Source: Aliiglaciecola sp. (GTDB taxonomy: Bacteria; Pseudomonadota; Gammaproteobacteria; Enterobacterales; Alteromonadaceae). Taken from it: a stretch of DNA of 36,220 nucleotides. Each line of letters opens with the position of its first letter. Position 1 is the stretch's first letter. Position numbers and translations under genes: made by a program. The stretch is taken from the NCBI GenBank assembly GCA_028356795.1, contig JAOMVH010000010.1:1-36220 (forward strand). Direction: 5' to 3'. Positions 24,649-33,087 of this stretch are shown one piece after another. The notes below the pieces were generated by a model that saw only the letters and a list, made by a program, of their open reading frames with translations, made no database searches and had not been told where the DNA came from.

Positions 24649-25452
24649 ATGAATAAAGAGAATATAGATATTTTGCTGATAGAAAATGATAGGGTATTAA
24701 TTAATCAAATTTGTGTGTCCCTCAATAACGAACCCAAACTAGTAGCAAAAATCACTGTGGCAAGAACCGTAGAGCTGGCTATAAATGTTATTGACAATGC
24801 TAGTGTCGATGTAGTGTTGTTAGATTTGTCGGTCTCAAAAACAGAGAGTTCAGATGTTGTGCGCAATATGCTTGAATTGGTACCTTCACTCATAGTCATA
24901 ATGCTTGGAAACAAAGACGACAACATGCTCATTCAGCAATGCCTGGCGGTAGGTGCTAGTGCATTTGTAGAAACAAGTCATTTAGAAGAAAGTTGGTTGG
25001 GACAAGTCATTTCGTTCAATCACTTGCTAGCCAAAGCCAATAAATTACAAGCGGTCAGTCAAGCTAAGTTTAATGCTGTTTGTAAGGTGTCGACCCTGGG
25101 TATTTTGGTGTCCGACGTGTTTGGCAATATCACTTATACTAACCACGCCTATCAGACCCTATTGGGTACAGATGGTGAAACGCTTTTGGGCCAACATTGG
25201 GCGACACAAATCCATCAGCTAGACCGATTGCGTTTAGAAAAAGAATGGCGCGAAGCAATGCAGATTCAAAAGGTTTTCCATTCAAATCTTCGGCTGATTC
25301 GCCACGACGAAAGTATTTGCCAGGCGCACATGACTGGTTCTTTTATATTAGATGGCTCTGGTTTGCATGGACATGTACGTGTGATAGAAGATCTCTCAGA
25401 CTGCTTTTGGGACCAAGCCCCAAATGATCCTATTCAATACTCCGTAAATTAA
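24649..25452 (+). CDS. degenerate receiver domain + PAS domain protein
   Basis: This is a 267-residue protein from ATG 24649 (GAAGG about 10 bases upstream); an in-frame GTG at 24616 is less likely. Residues 5-120 form a CheY-like receiver: acidic pocket in LIENDRV (E12, D14) and putative phospho-acceptor D59 in VVLLDLSV. The conserved Thr/Ser after the fourth strand is replaced (VIMLGNKDD) and the conserved Lys after the fifth (GASAFVETSHLE) is missing, so phosphorylation signalling is probably altered. Residues about 140-255 are a PAS domain (LGILVSDVFGNITYTNHAYQ and LLGQHWATQIHQLDRL). No output domain follows, so it must act through protein contact, perhaps with an unlinked kinase or diguanylate cyclase. 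Confidence 0.75.
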   Translation: MNKENIDILLIENDRVLINQICVSLNNEPKLVAKITVARTVELAINVIDNASVDVVLLDLSVSKTESSDVVRNMLELVPSLIVIMLGNKDDNMLIQQCLAVGASAFVETSHLEESWLGQVISFNHLLAKANKLQAVSQAKFNAVCKVSTLGILVSDVFGNITYTNHAYQTLLGTDGETLLGQHWATQIHQLDRLRLEKEWREAMQIQKVFHSNLRLIRHDESICQAHMTGSFILDGSGLHGHVRVIEDLSDCFWDQAPNDPIQYSVN

Positions 25453-26171
25453 TAGCTCTTTAACTTCGACGTCAAATTGTGCAGCTCTACAGTTATGTTC
25501 TAGACCTGACAGATCGGTATCAAAATCAAATAAACGTAAATCGGATTGTCTCTGACAATAACGATTGTCATGTCACTTCTTTCATTAACTTATATTTTGA
25601 CTCTACGTTCAACTCCCTGAGCTGACAAAATTTTTGTTATTTGTTTTCGGATCGGGAAGACTATGAAATGTACTTTTTTTACTCGCTATGTTTGCTGGCG
25701 AACATAGCTTTATTGCTTTTTCTTCTATACTTCTTAGCCGTGGCAATCAAAAGAAATTGATTGAAATGTTGGTGTTGAAATTGGTTAAAATTGATGAGGA
25801 ATAGCGTTCAAATGTTTGATGAGAAATTGTGAATGCGCCCAGCCCGTATTGGCCTAAAACGTTGGTCGTGGAGAGAAAACATTGTTTCGCCTGCCAATTG
25901 CCAACAGTCCATACAACTGATTGCATGGTAAGCCTGTGCCACTGTCTGGTTTTGAAGTCAAAAACGATAAAAACGGTGATAAATCCACACTGGCCAACAA
26001 GTAAGGTTTGGGTGGAAATTGAAAAGGGAGCCTGTGCGACTATTTAGGATATTAGGCGCACTACGGGAAAGTCAGTGGAGCCTTAGACAACCTCTGAGTT
26101 CTTTCCGATACAGGATGGCTTTAAGCCATTATCTGGGACAAGATAAGTTCTAATATGATACGGAACAAAAC
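25453..26171. other. gene-poor intergenic stretch before Crp-like copy 2
   Basis: No convincing gene is seen apart from a possible 30-codon hydrophobic ORF at 25668. A perfect TGACAAT-AACG-ATTGTCA hairpin is at 25553-25570, without a T-run. The frame at 25829-26047 has no motif and no ribosome site. Confidence 0.5.
25668..25760 (+). CDS. possible 30-residue membrane peptide
   Basis: ATG at 25668 opens a 30-codon frame that is one hydrophobic helix (LLANIALLLFLLYFLAVAI) ending in the positive tail KRN, the form of many small bacterial membrane proteins such as KdpF. A GGGAAGA lies about 11 bases upstream. With such a short AT-rich frame chance cannot be excluded. Confidence 0.3.
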   Translation: MYFFYSLCLLANIALLLFLLYFLAVAIKRN

Positions 26172-26879
26172 ATGAATAATCCGACCCAAAATAAGTTGTT
26201 GAATGCTTTTCCGGATGAAAGCAAAGAAAGACTATTTTCCAAACTTAAACCCGTAGACTTAGTCCTGGGCCGAGCTTTATATGAATCAGGGCAGAATGTC
26301 ACAACCGTGTACTTCCCAGCTGACAGTATTGTTTCGCTGTTACATGTGACAGAAAACGGAGCGTCTGCAGAAATATCAGTGATTGGCAACGAAGGCCTCG
26401 TCGGTATTGCGGTATTTATGGGAGGAGAAAGCACTCCTAATCGCGCCATAGTGCAAAGTGCTGGTTTAGCTTACCAATTACCAGCAGCAGCACTCCGATA
26501 CGAATTCAACAATACACTAGTAGTACGCACGCTGTTATTACGTTACACACAAGCATTAATCGCGCAGATGGCGCAAACGGCCGTGTGTAACCGACATCAT
26601 TCAATTGACCAGCAACTTTGCCGTTGGTTGCTTTTATCACTCGACAGGCTTTCAACAAATAGTCTGACTATGACACAGGAGTTAATCGCCAATATGCTCG
26701 GCGTCAGGCGGGAAGGTGTGACGGAAGCAGCAGGCAAACTACAAAAACTTGGCGTGATCACTTACAAGCGAGGTCATATTACGGTGACTAATCGAGAATT
26801 ACTCGAAGAGCTCTGTTGTGAATGTTACGCCGTAGTTAAGCACGAAACAGACAGGTTGGAAGCTTACTTACCTGACTAA
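26172..26879 (+). CDS. Crp/Fnr-type transcriptional regulator (copy 2)
   Basis: This 235-residue protein is a paralogue of the one at 16113. The beta-roll has TVYFPADSIVSLL and ISVIGNEGLVGIAVFMGG, and the winged helix has LIANMLGVRREGVTEAAGKL and GVITYKRGHITVTNR. The shared VYFP, IGNEG, MLGVRR and RGHI-VT blocks show common ancestry, with much divergence elsewhere. A CCECY motif follows the HTH, parallel to CSCY in copy 1. No canonical cAMP-binding signature is visible. It precedes the HflK/HflC pair by about 100 bp on the same strand, so it may control the downstream stress genes. The ribosome site (CGGAAC) is weak. Confidence 0.87.
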   Translation: MNNPTQNKLLNAFPDESKERLFSKLKPVDLVLGRALYESGQNVTTVYFPADSIVSLLHVTENGASAEISVIGNEGLVGIAVFMGGESTPNRAIVQSAGLAYQLPAAALRYEFNNTLVVRTLLLRYTQALIAQMAQTAVCNRHHSIDQQLCRWLLLSLDRLSTNSLTMTQELIANMLGVRREGVTEAAGKLQKLGVITYKRGHITVTNRELLEELCCECYAVVKHETDRLEAYLPD

Positions 26880-26981
26880 ATTCTCTGCAAGTTTCCGAGC
26901 ATGCTCAAGTACGAGTAATACCTGAATAATGACGTTGGACAAACAATCTCCCGCATCTGAAAACGACAAGAGGAAATCAAC

Positions 26982-28040
26982 ATGGTACCAGATAACGATC
27001 CACCCAAAGACCCGTGGCGAATTAAAAACAAAGGTCCGCCTGATCCTAATGAAATAATCGAACAAATGACTAAGCGCATAAAGCCTTTTTTGCCTGGTGG
27101 CGGGCCAACACAGTTCTTCTTCATACTTTTCTTTTTTGTAGTATTGGCAATGGCATGGACTTCAATTTTTACCGTGCCAAGTGATTCAGTTGCGGTTGTG
27201 CAACGCTTTGGTAAATACGTACACGAACTTCCACCCGGCCTCCACTTTAAATTTCCTTTTGGAATTGATACGGCAAAAATCGTTCCCGTCAAACGACAAC
27301 TCAAGCAGGAGTTCGGCTTCAGTACACCCGGTGCCACAGATGAATTTCAGTCTTCTCTAAACTATGACCCGTTAAGAGAAACGCAAATGGTAACCGGCGA
27401 TTTGAATGCAGCATTAGTTGAGTGGGTGGTTCAGTATCGTGTTTCTGACCCCGTTAAATATTTGTTTGAGGTACGAGAGCCTCGCGATACGTTGCGCTAT
27501 GTGTCTGAATCTGTGATGCGGGAAGTGGTAGGAGACCGCACAGTCGATGAGGTCATCACTATTGGTCGACAGGAAATTGAATCAGAAGCATTACTTAAAA
27601 TGCAGGCACTTTCGAGTAAATATGTAATGGGTATCAGTATTGATCAGGTCCAGTTAAAAAATATCAACCCTCCGAAGCCCGTTCAGGAATCTTTCAATGA
27701 GGTAAATCAGGCTCAGCAAGAAAAAGAAAAACTGATCAACGAAGCTCGCCGGGACTACAACAAAGTCATTCCTCTTGCGATGGGAGAAAAGGATCAGCGG
27801 ATCAGAGAAGCTGATGGATATCGGATTAAACGGATTAATGAAGCAGAGGGAGACTCCGCCAGATTTAATGCCTTGTTTGCAGAATACGTTAAAGCACCTG
27901 AAGTCACTAAACGGCGAATTTACATTGAAACCATGCAGGCCGTTTTACCCTATGTTCGAACCAAGATAATCATTGACGAGCAAACGACAAACATATTGCC
28001 GTTACTTAACCTTGATGCGAACCAGGGAGATAAGCCATGA
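26982..28040 (+). CDS. hflK: HflK-like SPFH/band-7 membrane protein
   Basis: This 352-residue protein has a strong ribosome site (AGAGGAA). It has the HflK layout: a Pro/Gly-rich cytoplasmic N-terminus (DPWRIKNKGPPDPNEI, PFLPGGG), one transmembrane helix at about residues 45-65, then the SPFH domain (VPSDSVAVVQRFGKYVHELP, PGLHFKFPFGIDTAKIVPVK) and a charged coiled coil (QAQQEKEKLINEARRDYNKV). HflK with HflC forms a large periplasm-facing cage that regulates the FtsH protease. This pair is not next to hfq/hflX as the housekeeping copy usually is, so it is probably an additional, island-borne version. It overlaps hflC by ATGA. Confidence 0.9.
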   Translation: MVPDNDPPKDPWRIKNKGPPDPNEIIEQMTKRIKPFLPGGGPTQFFFILFFFVVLAMAWTSIFTVPSDSVAVVQRFGKYVHELPPGLHFKFPFGIDTAKIVPVKRQLKQEFGFSTPGATDEFQSSLNYDPLRETQMVTGDLNAALVEWVVQYRVSDPVKYLFEVREPRDTLRYVSESVMREVVGDRTVDEVITIGRQEIESEALLKMQALSSKYVMGISIDQVQLKNINPPKPVQESFNEVNQAQQEKEKLINEARRDYNKVIPLAMGEKDQRIREADGYRIKRINEAEGDSARFNALFAEYVKAPEVTKRRIYIETMQAVLPYVRTKIIIDEQTTNILPLLNLDANQGDKP

Positions 28041-29008
28041 GTACCATTAAGAGTCTAGTTATATTTGTATTTATCGTCGTACTGGGATTGCTGGTAAGAG
28101 ATGCGCTTTATACTGTCAGCGAAGTTGAGCAGGTCATCATCACACAATTCGGTAAACCCATAGGTGAGCCCGTTGTTGATGCTGGACTGAACGTCAAAAT
28201 TCCATTAGTACAGGAAGTGAATGCCATTGATAAGCGCGTCTTGGAATGGGATGGCGATCCGTCTGATATGCCGACTAAAGATAAGTTGTATATTTCGGTT
28301 GACTTGTTTGCTCGCTGGCGAATTGTTGACCCTTTGCAATACTTTCTGCGTCTGCGAGATGAACGCAGCGCGCAGTCGAGGCTAGACGACATTTTGGGTA
28401 GTGAAACACGTAATGCGGTCGCTAAGCACGAACTTATCGAAATTATCCGTACCACAAAAAATCGAATACCAACGCAAGAAGGTTTTCTTAGCGATGCTGA
28501 ATCTGATCTTAAAATAGGTGCGCTGGTGCCCATCCAAAAAGGCAGAAAACTGGTAGAGCAGGAAATATTTTCAGCAGCAGCTGAAAAGGTGAGAGTATTT
28601 GGCATTGAACTACTCGACATTCGCTTTAAACGTATTAATTACAATCAGAGCGTTCGCCCCAAAATTTACGAGCGTATGGTAAGTGAACGTAGACAAATTG
28701 CAGAACGATTTTTATCTGAAGGGAATGGGGAGGCTGCCAGGATACGCGGAGATAGAGAACGGGATCTAAACAAAATTCAGTCTGAGGCTTACCAGCAGGT
28801 TGAAGAGATCCGAGGGCTCGCAGATGCAAAAGCGGCTGAAATTTATGCGCTTGCTTACAACCAGAACCAACAATCCATACAGCTATACGAGTTTACCCGC
28901 ACGATGCAGTCCTACCCGAGCATTATTTCTGGGAATACGACATTGGTGTTGTCTACTCAGAGTGATTTGCTTAAGTTCCTGAAAGATTCAGAACTGGTAG
29001 TAAAATAG
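28037..29008 (+). CDS. hflC: HflC-like SPFH/band-7 membrane protein
   Basis: This 323-residue partner of HflK is translationally coupled to it by a 4-bp overlap. It has an N-terminal transmembrane helix (residues 5-22), then SPFH motifs VSEVEQVIITQFGKPIGEPV, DAGLNVKIPLVQEVNAIDKR, DKLYISVDLFARWRIVDP, and the coiled coil SERRQIAERFLSEGNGEAAR ending in RTMQSYPSII. This matches HflC in size and order. It is expected to form the alternating ring with HflK around FtsH in the inner membrane. No terminator is obvious after it; the next gene follows by 73 bp. Confidence 0.9.
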   Translation: MSTIKSLVIFVFIVVLGLLVRDALYTVSEVEQVIITQFGKPIGEPVVDAGLNVKIPLVQEVNAIDKRVLEWDGDPSDMPTKDKLYISVDLFARWRIVDPLQYFLRLRDERSAQSRLDDILGSETRNAVAKHELIEIIRTTKNRIPTQEGFLSDAESDLKIGALVPIQKGRKLVEQEIFSAAAEKVRVFGIELLDIRFKRINYNQSVRPKIYERMVSERRQIAERFLSEGNGEAARIRGDRERDLNKIQSEAYQQVEEIRGLADAKAAEIYALAYNQNQQSIQLYEFTRTMQSYPSIISGNTTLVLSTQSDLLKFLKDSELVVK

Positions 29009-29081
29009 GCAGCTCAAATTAGTGCAAACAAAACGGTCTTAACTGACTTGATTTTGAAAGTATTAGAAAGGAGAACAAGCA

Positions 29082-29267
29082 ATGACAAGTGCAAAAGAAG
29101 AAATAGCCTTGATGGCGCATTACGGCATAACCTGTGAACAGAAATTGGTTTATCACTATAAGCAGCATCGCTACCAAAAAATCGAAGACGCCATTAATTT
29201 TGCCAGATTAGACAGCAGTGCTTCGAATTACAGCCTTGAAAGTAACGATTGCAAGTCAGGTGAGTAA
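29082..29267 (+). CDS. small conserved-type hypothetical protein coupled to nhaA
   Basis: This 61-residue soluble protein has a strong AAAGGAG nine bases before the ATG. The sequence (ALMAHYGITCEQKLVYHYKQ, RYQKIEDAINFARLD) suggests two helices; I recognise no family. Its stop lies inside the probable nhaA start (GTGAGTAA, 29260-29267), the arrangement of translational coupling, so it may set NhaA expression or act with it. The excellent ribosome site makes it likely to be real. Confidence 0.65.
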   Translation: MTSAKEEIALMAHYGITCEQKLVYHYKQHRYQKIEDAINFARLDSSASNYSLESNDCKSGE

Positions 29268-30735
29268 AAAAAAAGGTTGGTTTTCACGGGGCCGCGCAAA
29301 TCAATTACCAGAGGAACATATTGACTGGATAGTTAACCCGGTCACGCACTTTGTTAAAATAGAATCCGCTGCCGGAGTCGTATTATTTATCACGGCAGTG
29401 GTGGCGATAGCCTTAGCTAATTCACCGCTCAGTGATACATTTGCACGGCTATGGGATATTTCTTTCGGTATCAGTTTGGGCGATCTTCGCCTGGAGCGTT
29501 CTTTACACGGATGGATTAATGATGCCGCGATGACATTGTTCTTCTTTCTGATATCGCTTGAACTTAAGCGCGAGCTGATTTTAGGGGAGTTACGGGAACC
29601 CAAGCAAGCTATGCTTTCGGTGTTTGCTGCATTAGGGGGAATGGTTGTGCCCGCCGCCATCTATTTGTTCTTGCAGATGGGTGAACCCTCAGAGCAGGGT
29701 TGGGGGACTGTGATGGCAACTGATACCGCTTTTGTAATGGGTTGTCTTGCGCTGCTTGGCAAAGGCGTTCCAAAGAGTTTAAGGATCTTTATGCTGACTC
29801 TGGCCATTGTAGATGATGTTGGTGCAATTATGGTGGTGGCGATAGGTTACAGTGAAGGCCTGAACTGGTTTGCTGTTTTTTACGCACTGTTGGGTTTTGC
29901 AGTGATAAAAGTAATGTCATTTGTTGGTATCCGCAGTATCACCTTATTTATTATGGTAGGGGCGATGATCTGGTTGGCTGTTGATGCCTCGGGTATTCAC
30001 GCAACGCTGGCAGGGGTTATTCTTGGATTAATGACACCCACCCAAAAATGGGTCAATGAAAACCGCCTGCACGCCATAATGGATGTGGTGATCACTGCAA
30101 CACCAGGCGGGCATCAAGATGCTAACCTCGTTGCTCGTCACGCTTTAAAAACTGCTGAAGCAGCAGCTCGCGAAGCCCTGTCTCCTGTTGAGCGCCTGGA
30201 AATGTTATTGCATCCCTGGGTTGGATTTGTTGTTCTGCCGGTGTTTGCATTTGCCAATGCAGGTGTATCTTTTTCATGGCAAAACATCGAACCATCGCTA
30301 ACCCTTGCCATTTTCCTTGGTTTTGTCCTGGGCAAGCCATTGGGTATCTTGTTGTTCACTTATGCAGCAGTAAAAATGGGTATTGCAGCACTGCCAAATG
30401 ATCTCAAATGGCCAATGGTATTGGGTGGAGGTATGTTGGCTGGAATAGGCTTTACTATGGCGTTGTTTATTGCCAATCTGGCATTTGTTCCCGGGCAATT
30501 TGAGTCTGCTAAATTAGGGATTTTTTGTGCATCTATTGTCAGTGCTTTGCTAGGCATGGTTTTTATCCGGTATTTCACCGATGCAAAACCAAAAGGTAAC
30601 CACATCATCTACAAGCCTAACGACAATCAACCACTCGACCTGTCTGCAACATCATTTTCCAGGAAGAAAGAGCAAAATCCCAAAGAATTAGTCGGGAGCC
30701 TACAACTTAAATATGAAGGTTTTCGCCGTGAATAA
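29260..30735 (+). CDS. nhaA: NhaA-type Na+/H+ antiporter
   Basis: This is 491 residues from GTG 29260, which overlaps the previous stop by 8 bp; the frame is also open from GTG 29218. It is a twelve-helix inner-membrane antiporter that exports Na+ in exchange for protons. The ion-binding pair DD is in LAIVDDVGAIMVVA (about residue 185) and the assembly-region Asp in MATDTAFVMGCLALLGKGVP. AMTLFFFLISLELKRELILG and ALGGMVVPAAIYLF are standard NhaA blocks. It is about 100 residues longer than E. coli NhaA (388), with an N-terminal cytoplasmic extension and a hydrophilic tail after the last helix. It would provide sodium and pH homeostasis, fitting a marine host. Confidence 0.93.
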   Translation: MSKKKGWFSRGRANQLPEEHIDWIVNPVTHFVKIESAAGVVLFITAVVAIALANSPLSDTFARLWDISFGISLGDLRLERSLHGWINDAAMTLFFFLISLELKRELILGELREPKQAMLSVFAALGGMVVPAAIYLFLQMGEPSEQGWGTVMATDTAFVMGCLALLGKGVPKSLRIFMLTLAIVDDVGAIMVVAIGYSEGLNWFAVFYALLGFAVIKVMSFVGIRSITLFIMVGAMIWLAVDASGIHATLAGVILGLMTPTQKWVNENRLHAIMDVVITATPGGHQDANLVARHALKTAEAAAREALSPVERLEMLLHPWVGFVVLPVFAFANAGVSFSWQNIEPSLTLAIFLGFVLGKPLGILLFTYAAVKMGIAALPNDLKWPMVLGGGMLAGIGFTMALFIANLAFVPGQFESAKLGIFCASIVSALLGMVFIRYFTDAKPKGNHIIYKPNDNQPLDLSATSFSRKKEQNPKELVGSLQLKYEGFRRE

Positions 30736-30753
30736 ATCCAGGCAAACCCGACA

Positions 30754-32244
30754 TTGTTCAACCAATTTGGCAATTGGGTGGAGTATGGGAAGTTGAAAAA
30801 GAAAGTAACACCAAAAACAGTAGATACTGACCTAAGCGAAAATGAGATTCGAGACAGCTCTGGGCTCGCACAGGTTGAGAATACCCCCAACGTATTATGG
30901 GGCAAGCAAACTCAGTTGTCATTGAAGTACTTCAACATTGGTATTCATAAGTTTAATAGTCGGTTCATTGATGTCTTGGTCATAATCAAATGCGCCTGTG
31001 CCCAAGTTAATTATCAAAACAAGCTGCTATTAGAAGAACATCAAGAAGCAATTCAACAAGCTTGCAAGGAAATTCTGAGTGGCAAGTATTATGACCAGTT
31101 TCCGCTAAGTATTTGGCAAACAGGGTCAGGAACTCAGACTAATATGAATGTGAATGAGGTCATATGTTCTCTTGCCAATGCGAATTTAAAAGCGCGTTGT
31201 CAAGAACCGAAATTTAGCGTAGAAAAGGATGTTAGAAATATTATTCATCCAAACGACCACGTTAATCTTTCACAATCATCAAATGACGTCTTTCCCACGG
31301 CTATGCATATTGTTGTTGCGCTGCAGGCAACGCATACTCTGTTTCCAGCTCTCAATTTGCTCAACCAAGTCATTCTTCAAAAAAGGAGCGAGTTTGAAGG
31401 CACACAAATGGTCGGCCGCACTCATTTAATGGATGCATTACCCATCAGTGTTGATGCAGCTCTTTCTGCTTATCAAAGCCAATTAACGACAGGTGGTATC
31501 GCTATACAAAAAAGCCTGGAGAGTGTTTACCTTTTGGCTTTAGGGGGCACAGCGGTGGGCTCAGGAGCAAATGCACCTGCTAATTTTGGCCCTCAGACCA
31601 TTGCCATTCTGGCTGAACACTTTCAGCTGCCATTAAAACCTCATCCCAACTTATACGCTGCAGTTTCCGGTGACGATGCACTTTTGTGTTTTAGTGGAGC
31701 CTTGAAACAATTAGCCGCCGTATTGCTTAAAATCGCAAATGATTTTCGGTTACTCGGAAGTGGACCTCGATGTGGAATAAACGAGTGGCATCTGCCAGCG
31801 AATGAACCCGGCAGTTCGATTATGCCTGGTAAAGTCAACCCCACCCAATGTGAGGCGTTAAGCATGGTGTGTTTGCAGGTTTTTGGTAACGATTTAACCA
31901 TATCACTGGCAGCGGCAAATGGACAATTACAGCTCAACGCAAATCGTCCGGTGATTATTCACAACCTGATGGAAAGTATAGATTTATTAAGTGATGCAAT
32001 GCTTTCATTTGCAGAGAATTGTGTTCGTGACATGACACTCAATCACTCACAGATAGCGAAAAATATGCATAACAATTTGTCAGTGGTTACGTTGCTGACA
32101 GACACTTTGGGGTACGATGTTGCTGCGAAAATTGTTCAAAAAGCAAACGAAGAACATTTGGCACTTGCAGAAGCAGCAGAAGCTCTGGGTTTGTATAGCG
32201 AAGCAGCGTTTAATGCATTGATAATTGAGGTTACTGGTACGTGA
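30754..32244 (+). CDS. fumC: class II fumarate hydratase-like enzyme
   Basis: This belongs to the fumarase/aspartase superfamily and is closest to class II fumarase (fumarate to L-malate). The frame opens at TTG 30754; the true start may be a later TTG near 30793, as FumC homology begins at about residue 45 (NVLWGKQTQLSLKYFNIG). Signatures are WQTGSGTQTNMNVNEV, HPNDHVNLSQSSNDVFPTAM (about 164), GRTHLMDALP (about 220) and the superfamily loop PGSSIMPGKVNPTQCEA (about 350). The usual HLQDA is HLMDA here and the surrounding segment is divergent, so it may be a specialised paralogue. Class II fumarases are iron-free and stable to oxidation, which fits a stress island. It is 18 bp after nhaA. Confidence 0.85.
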   Translation: MFNQFGNWVEYGKLKKKVTPKTVDTDLSENEIRDSSGLAQVENTPNVLWGKQTQLSLKYFNIGIHKFNSRFIDVLVIIKCACAQVNYQNKLLLEEHQEAIQQACKEILSGKYYDQFPLSIWQTGSGTQTNMNVNEVICSLANANLKARCQEPKFSVEKDVRNIIHPNDHVNLSQSSNDVFPTAMHIVVALQATHTLFPALNLLNQVILQKRSEFEGTQMVGRTHLMDALPISVDAALSAYQSQLTTGGIAIQKSLESVYLLALGGTAVGSGANAPANFGPQTIAILAEHFQLPLKPHPNLYAAVSGDDALLCFSGALKQLAAVLLKIANDFRLLGSGPRCGINEWHLPANEPGSSIMPGKVNPTQCEALSMVCLQVFGNDLTISLAAANGQLQLNANRPVIIHNLMESIDLLSDAMLSFAENCVRDMTLNHSQIAKNMHNNLSVVTLLTDTLGYDVAAKIVQKANEEHLALAEAAEALGLYSEAAFNALIIEVTGT

Positions 32245-32247
32245 TTT

Positions 32248-33087
32248 TTAATGAGTCCGTTCGTTAATAATTACCTCAATTCGATTGTTTTTCTGTCGTT
32301 GCTCCTTGCCACCGGAATGTTCGAAAGGTACAAGGCCAACTTTCCCCTCTACCGTTATGCGGTTTTCAGATACTCCCTGACTTTGTAAATAGTTTTTGAC
32401 CGCCTCAGCACGTTTAAGTGATAGCGCACTGTTTACTTCATCAGTATCAAGGTTATCGGTGTGACCCTCGATAAGGGCTAGGTAGTCCGAATGAGTGATA
32501 AGAAATGCTACGAGACCAGATAATCGAGTAATTGCATTGTCAGAAATTACCGTTTGACCACCTTCGAGAAAAATGTTGTTGAATGTCAGTACTAATCCAC
32601 GATCCTCCTGTTGGAAATTTATCCCATGTAGTGGCTCAGTTTCGATAAAAGGCATCTGGTCTGATTTCTTCCCACTTACCCTTGTTGACGCAGTTTTCCA
32701 ATCGAACGAATCTGCTTTCGTTAATTGCTTATTTGCCGCGATAAGAATCTGCTTTGCTACTAATTCCGCATGCAATCTTTGGTATTCTTGCTGTAAATAA
32801 TGCCGAAGTGAATCCGCCTCGGCGATATCAACTCTGCGCTCAGCTAAGTATAAAAAATGGTCAGAATCGGTTGGATCTTTTCGGAATTGTTCTGCAGCTA
32901 GCACTGTAACACTAGCATCTTGCATTGCCATGGGAGACTGATGTGCCAATGTTGGATTATTCTGTAACTTAGTCAGTCGTGTTCTGACTTCTGCCGCTCC
33001 TTCAAACTTTAAGGGCGTGTGAGTACAGGCATTCAGGAAAATGGCCGCAGTCAATGTCGTCACTATAATTTTGGAAATATTGTTCAT
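32248..33087 (-). CDS. OmpA-family lipoprotein
   Basis: This 279-residue protein has a lipoprotein signal peptide with the lipobox LNAC at Cys21. Residues 30-130 are helical and related in style to DUF4398 (RRVDIAEADSLRHYLQQEYQ). Residues 165-279 are an OmpA-like peptidoglycan-binding domain: LTFNNIFLEGGQTVISDNAI, IEGHTDNLDTDEVNSALSLK, RAEAVKNYLQSQGVSENRI and NNRIEVIINE. The Asp and Arg that hold diaminopimelate (in GHTDN and NNRIEV) are present. It is probably anchored in the outer membrane and tethered to the wall. It is co-transcribed with the upstream lipoprotein gene (ATGA overlap). Confidence 0.88.
   Translation of the reverse strand: MNNISKIIVTTLTAAIFLNACTHTPLKFEGAAEVRTRLTKLQNNPTLAHQSPMAMQDASVTVLAAEQFRKDPTDSDHFLYLAERRVDIAEADSLRHYLQQEYQRLHAELVAKQILIAANKQLTKADSFDWKTASTRVSGKKSDQMPFIETEPLHGINFQQEDRGLVLTFNNIFLEGGQTVISDNAITRLSGLVAFLITHSDYLALIEGHTDNLDTDEVNSALSLKRAEAVKNYLQSQGVSENRITVEGKVGLVPFEHSGGKEQRQKNNRIEVIINERTH

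Noticed and set aside
25553-25570. Perfect TGACAAT-AACG-ATTGTCA hairpin considered as a terminator
   Set aside because: No T-run follows on either strand and the stem is AT-rich; it may be an operator, but there is no gene close enough to support that.
25829-26047. 72-codon frame rich in Cys and His
   Set aside because: The GTG start has no ribosome site and the Cys/His spacing does not match any zinc motif I know; it is probably chance.
28108-28620. Long open frame of 170 codons antisense to hflC
   Set aside because: It lies wholly within hflC, is Ser/Arg-rich, has no family motif, and is explained by the codon use of the true gene on the plus strand.
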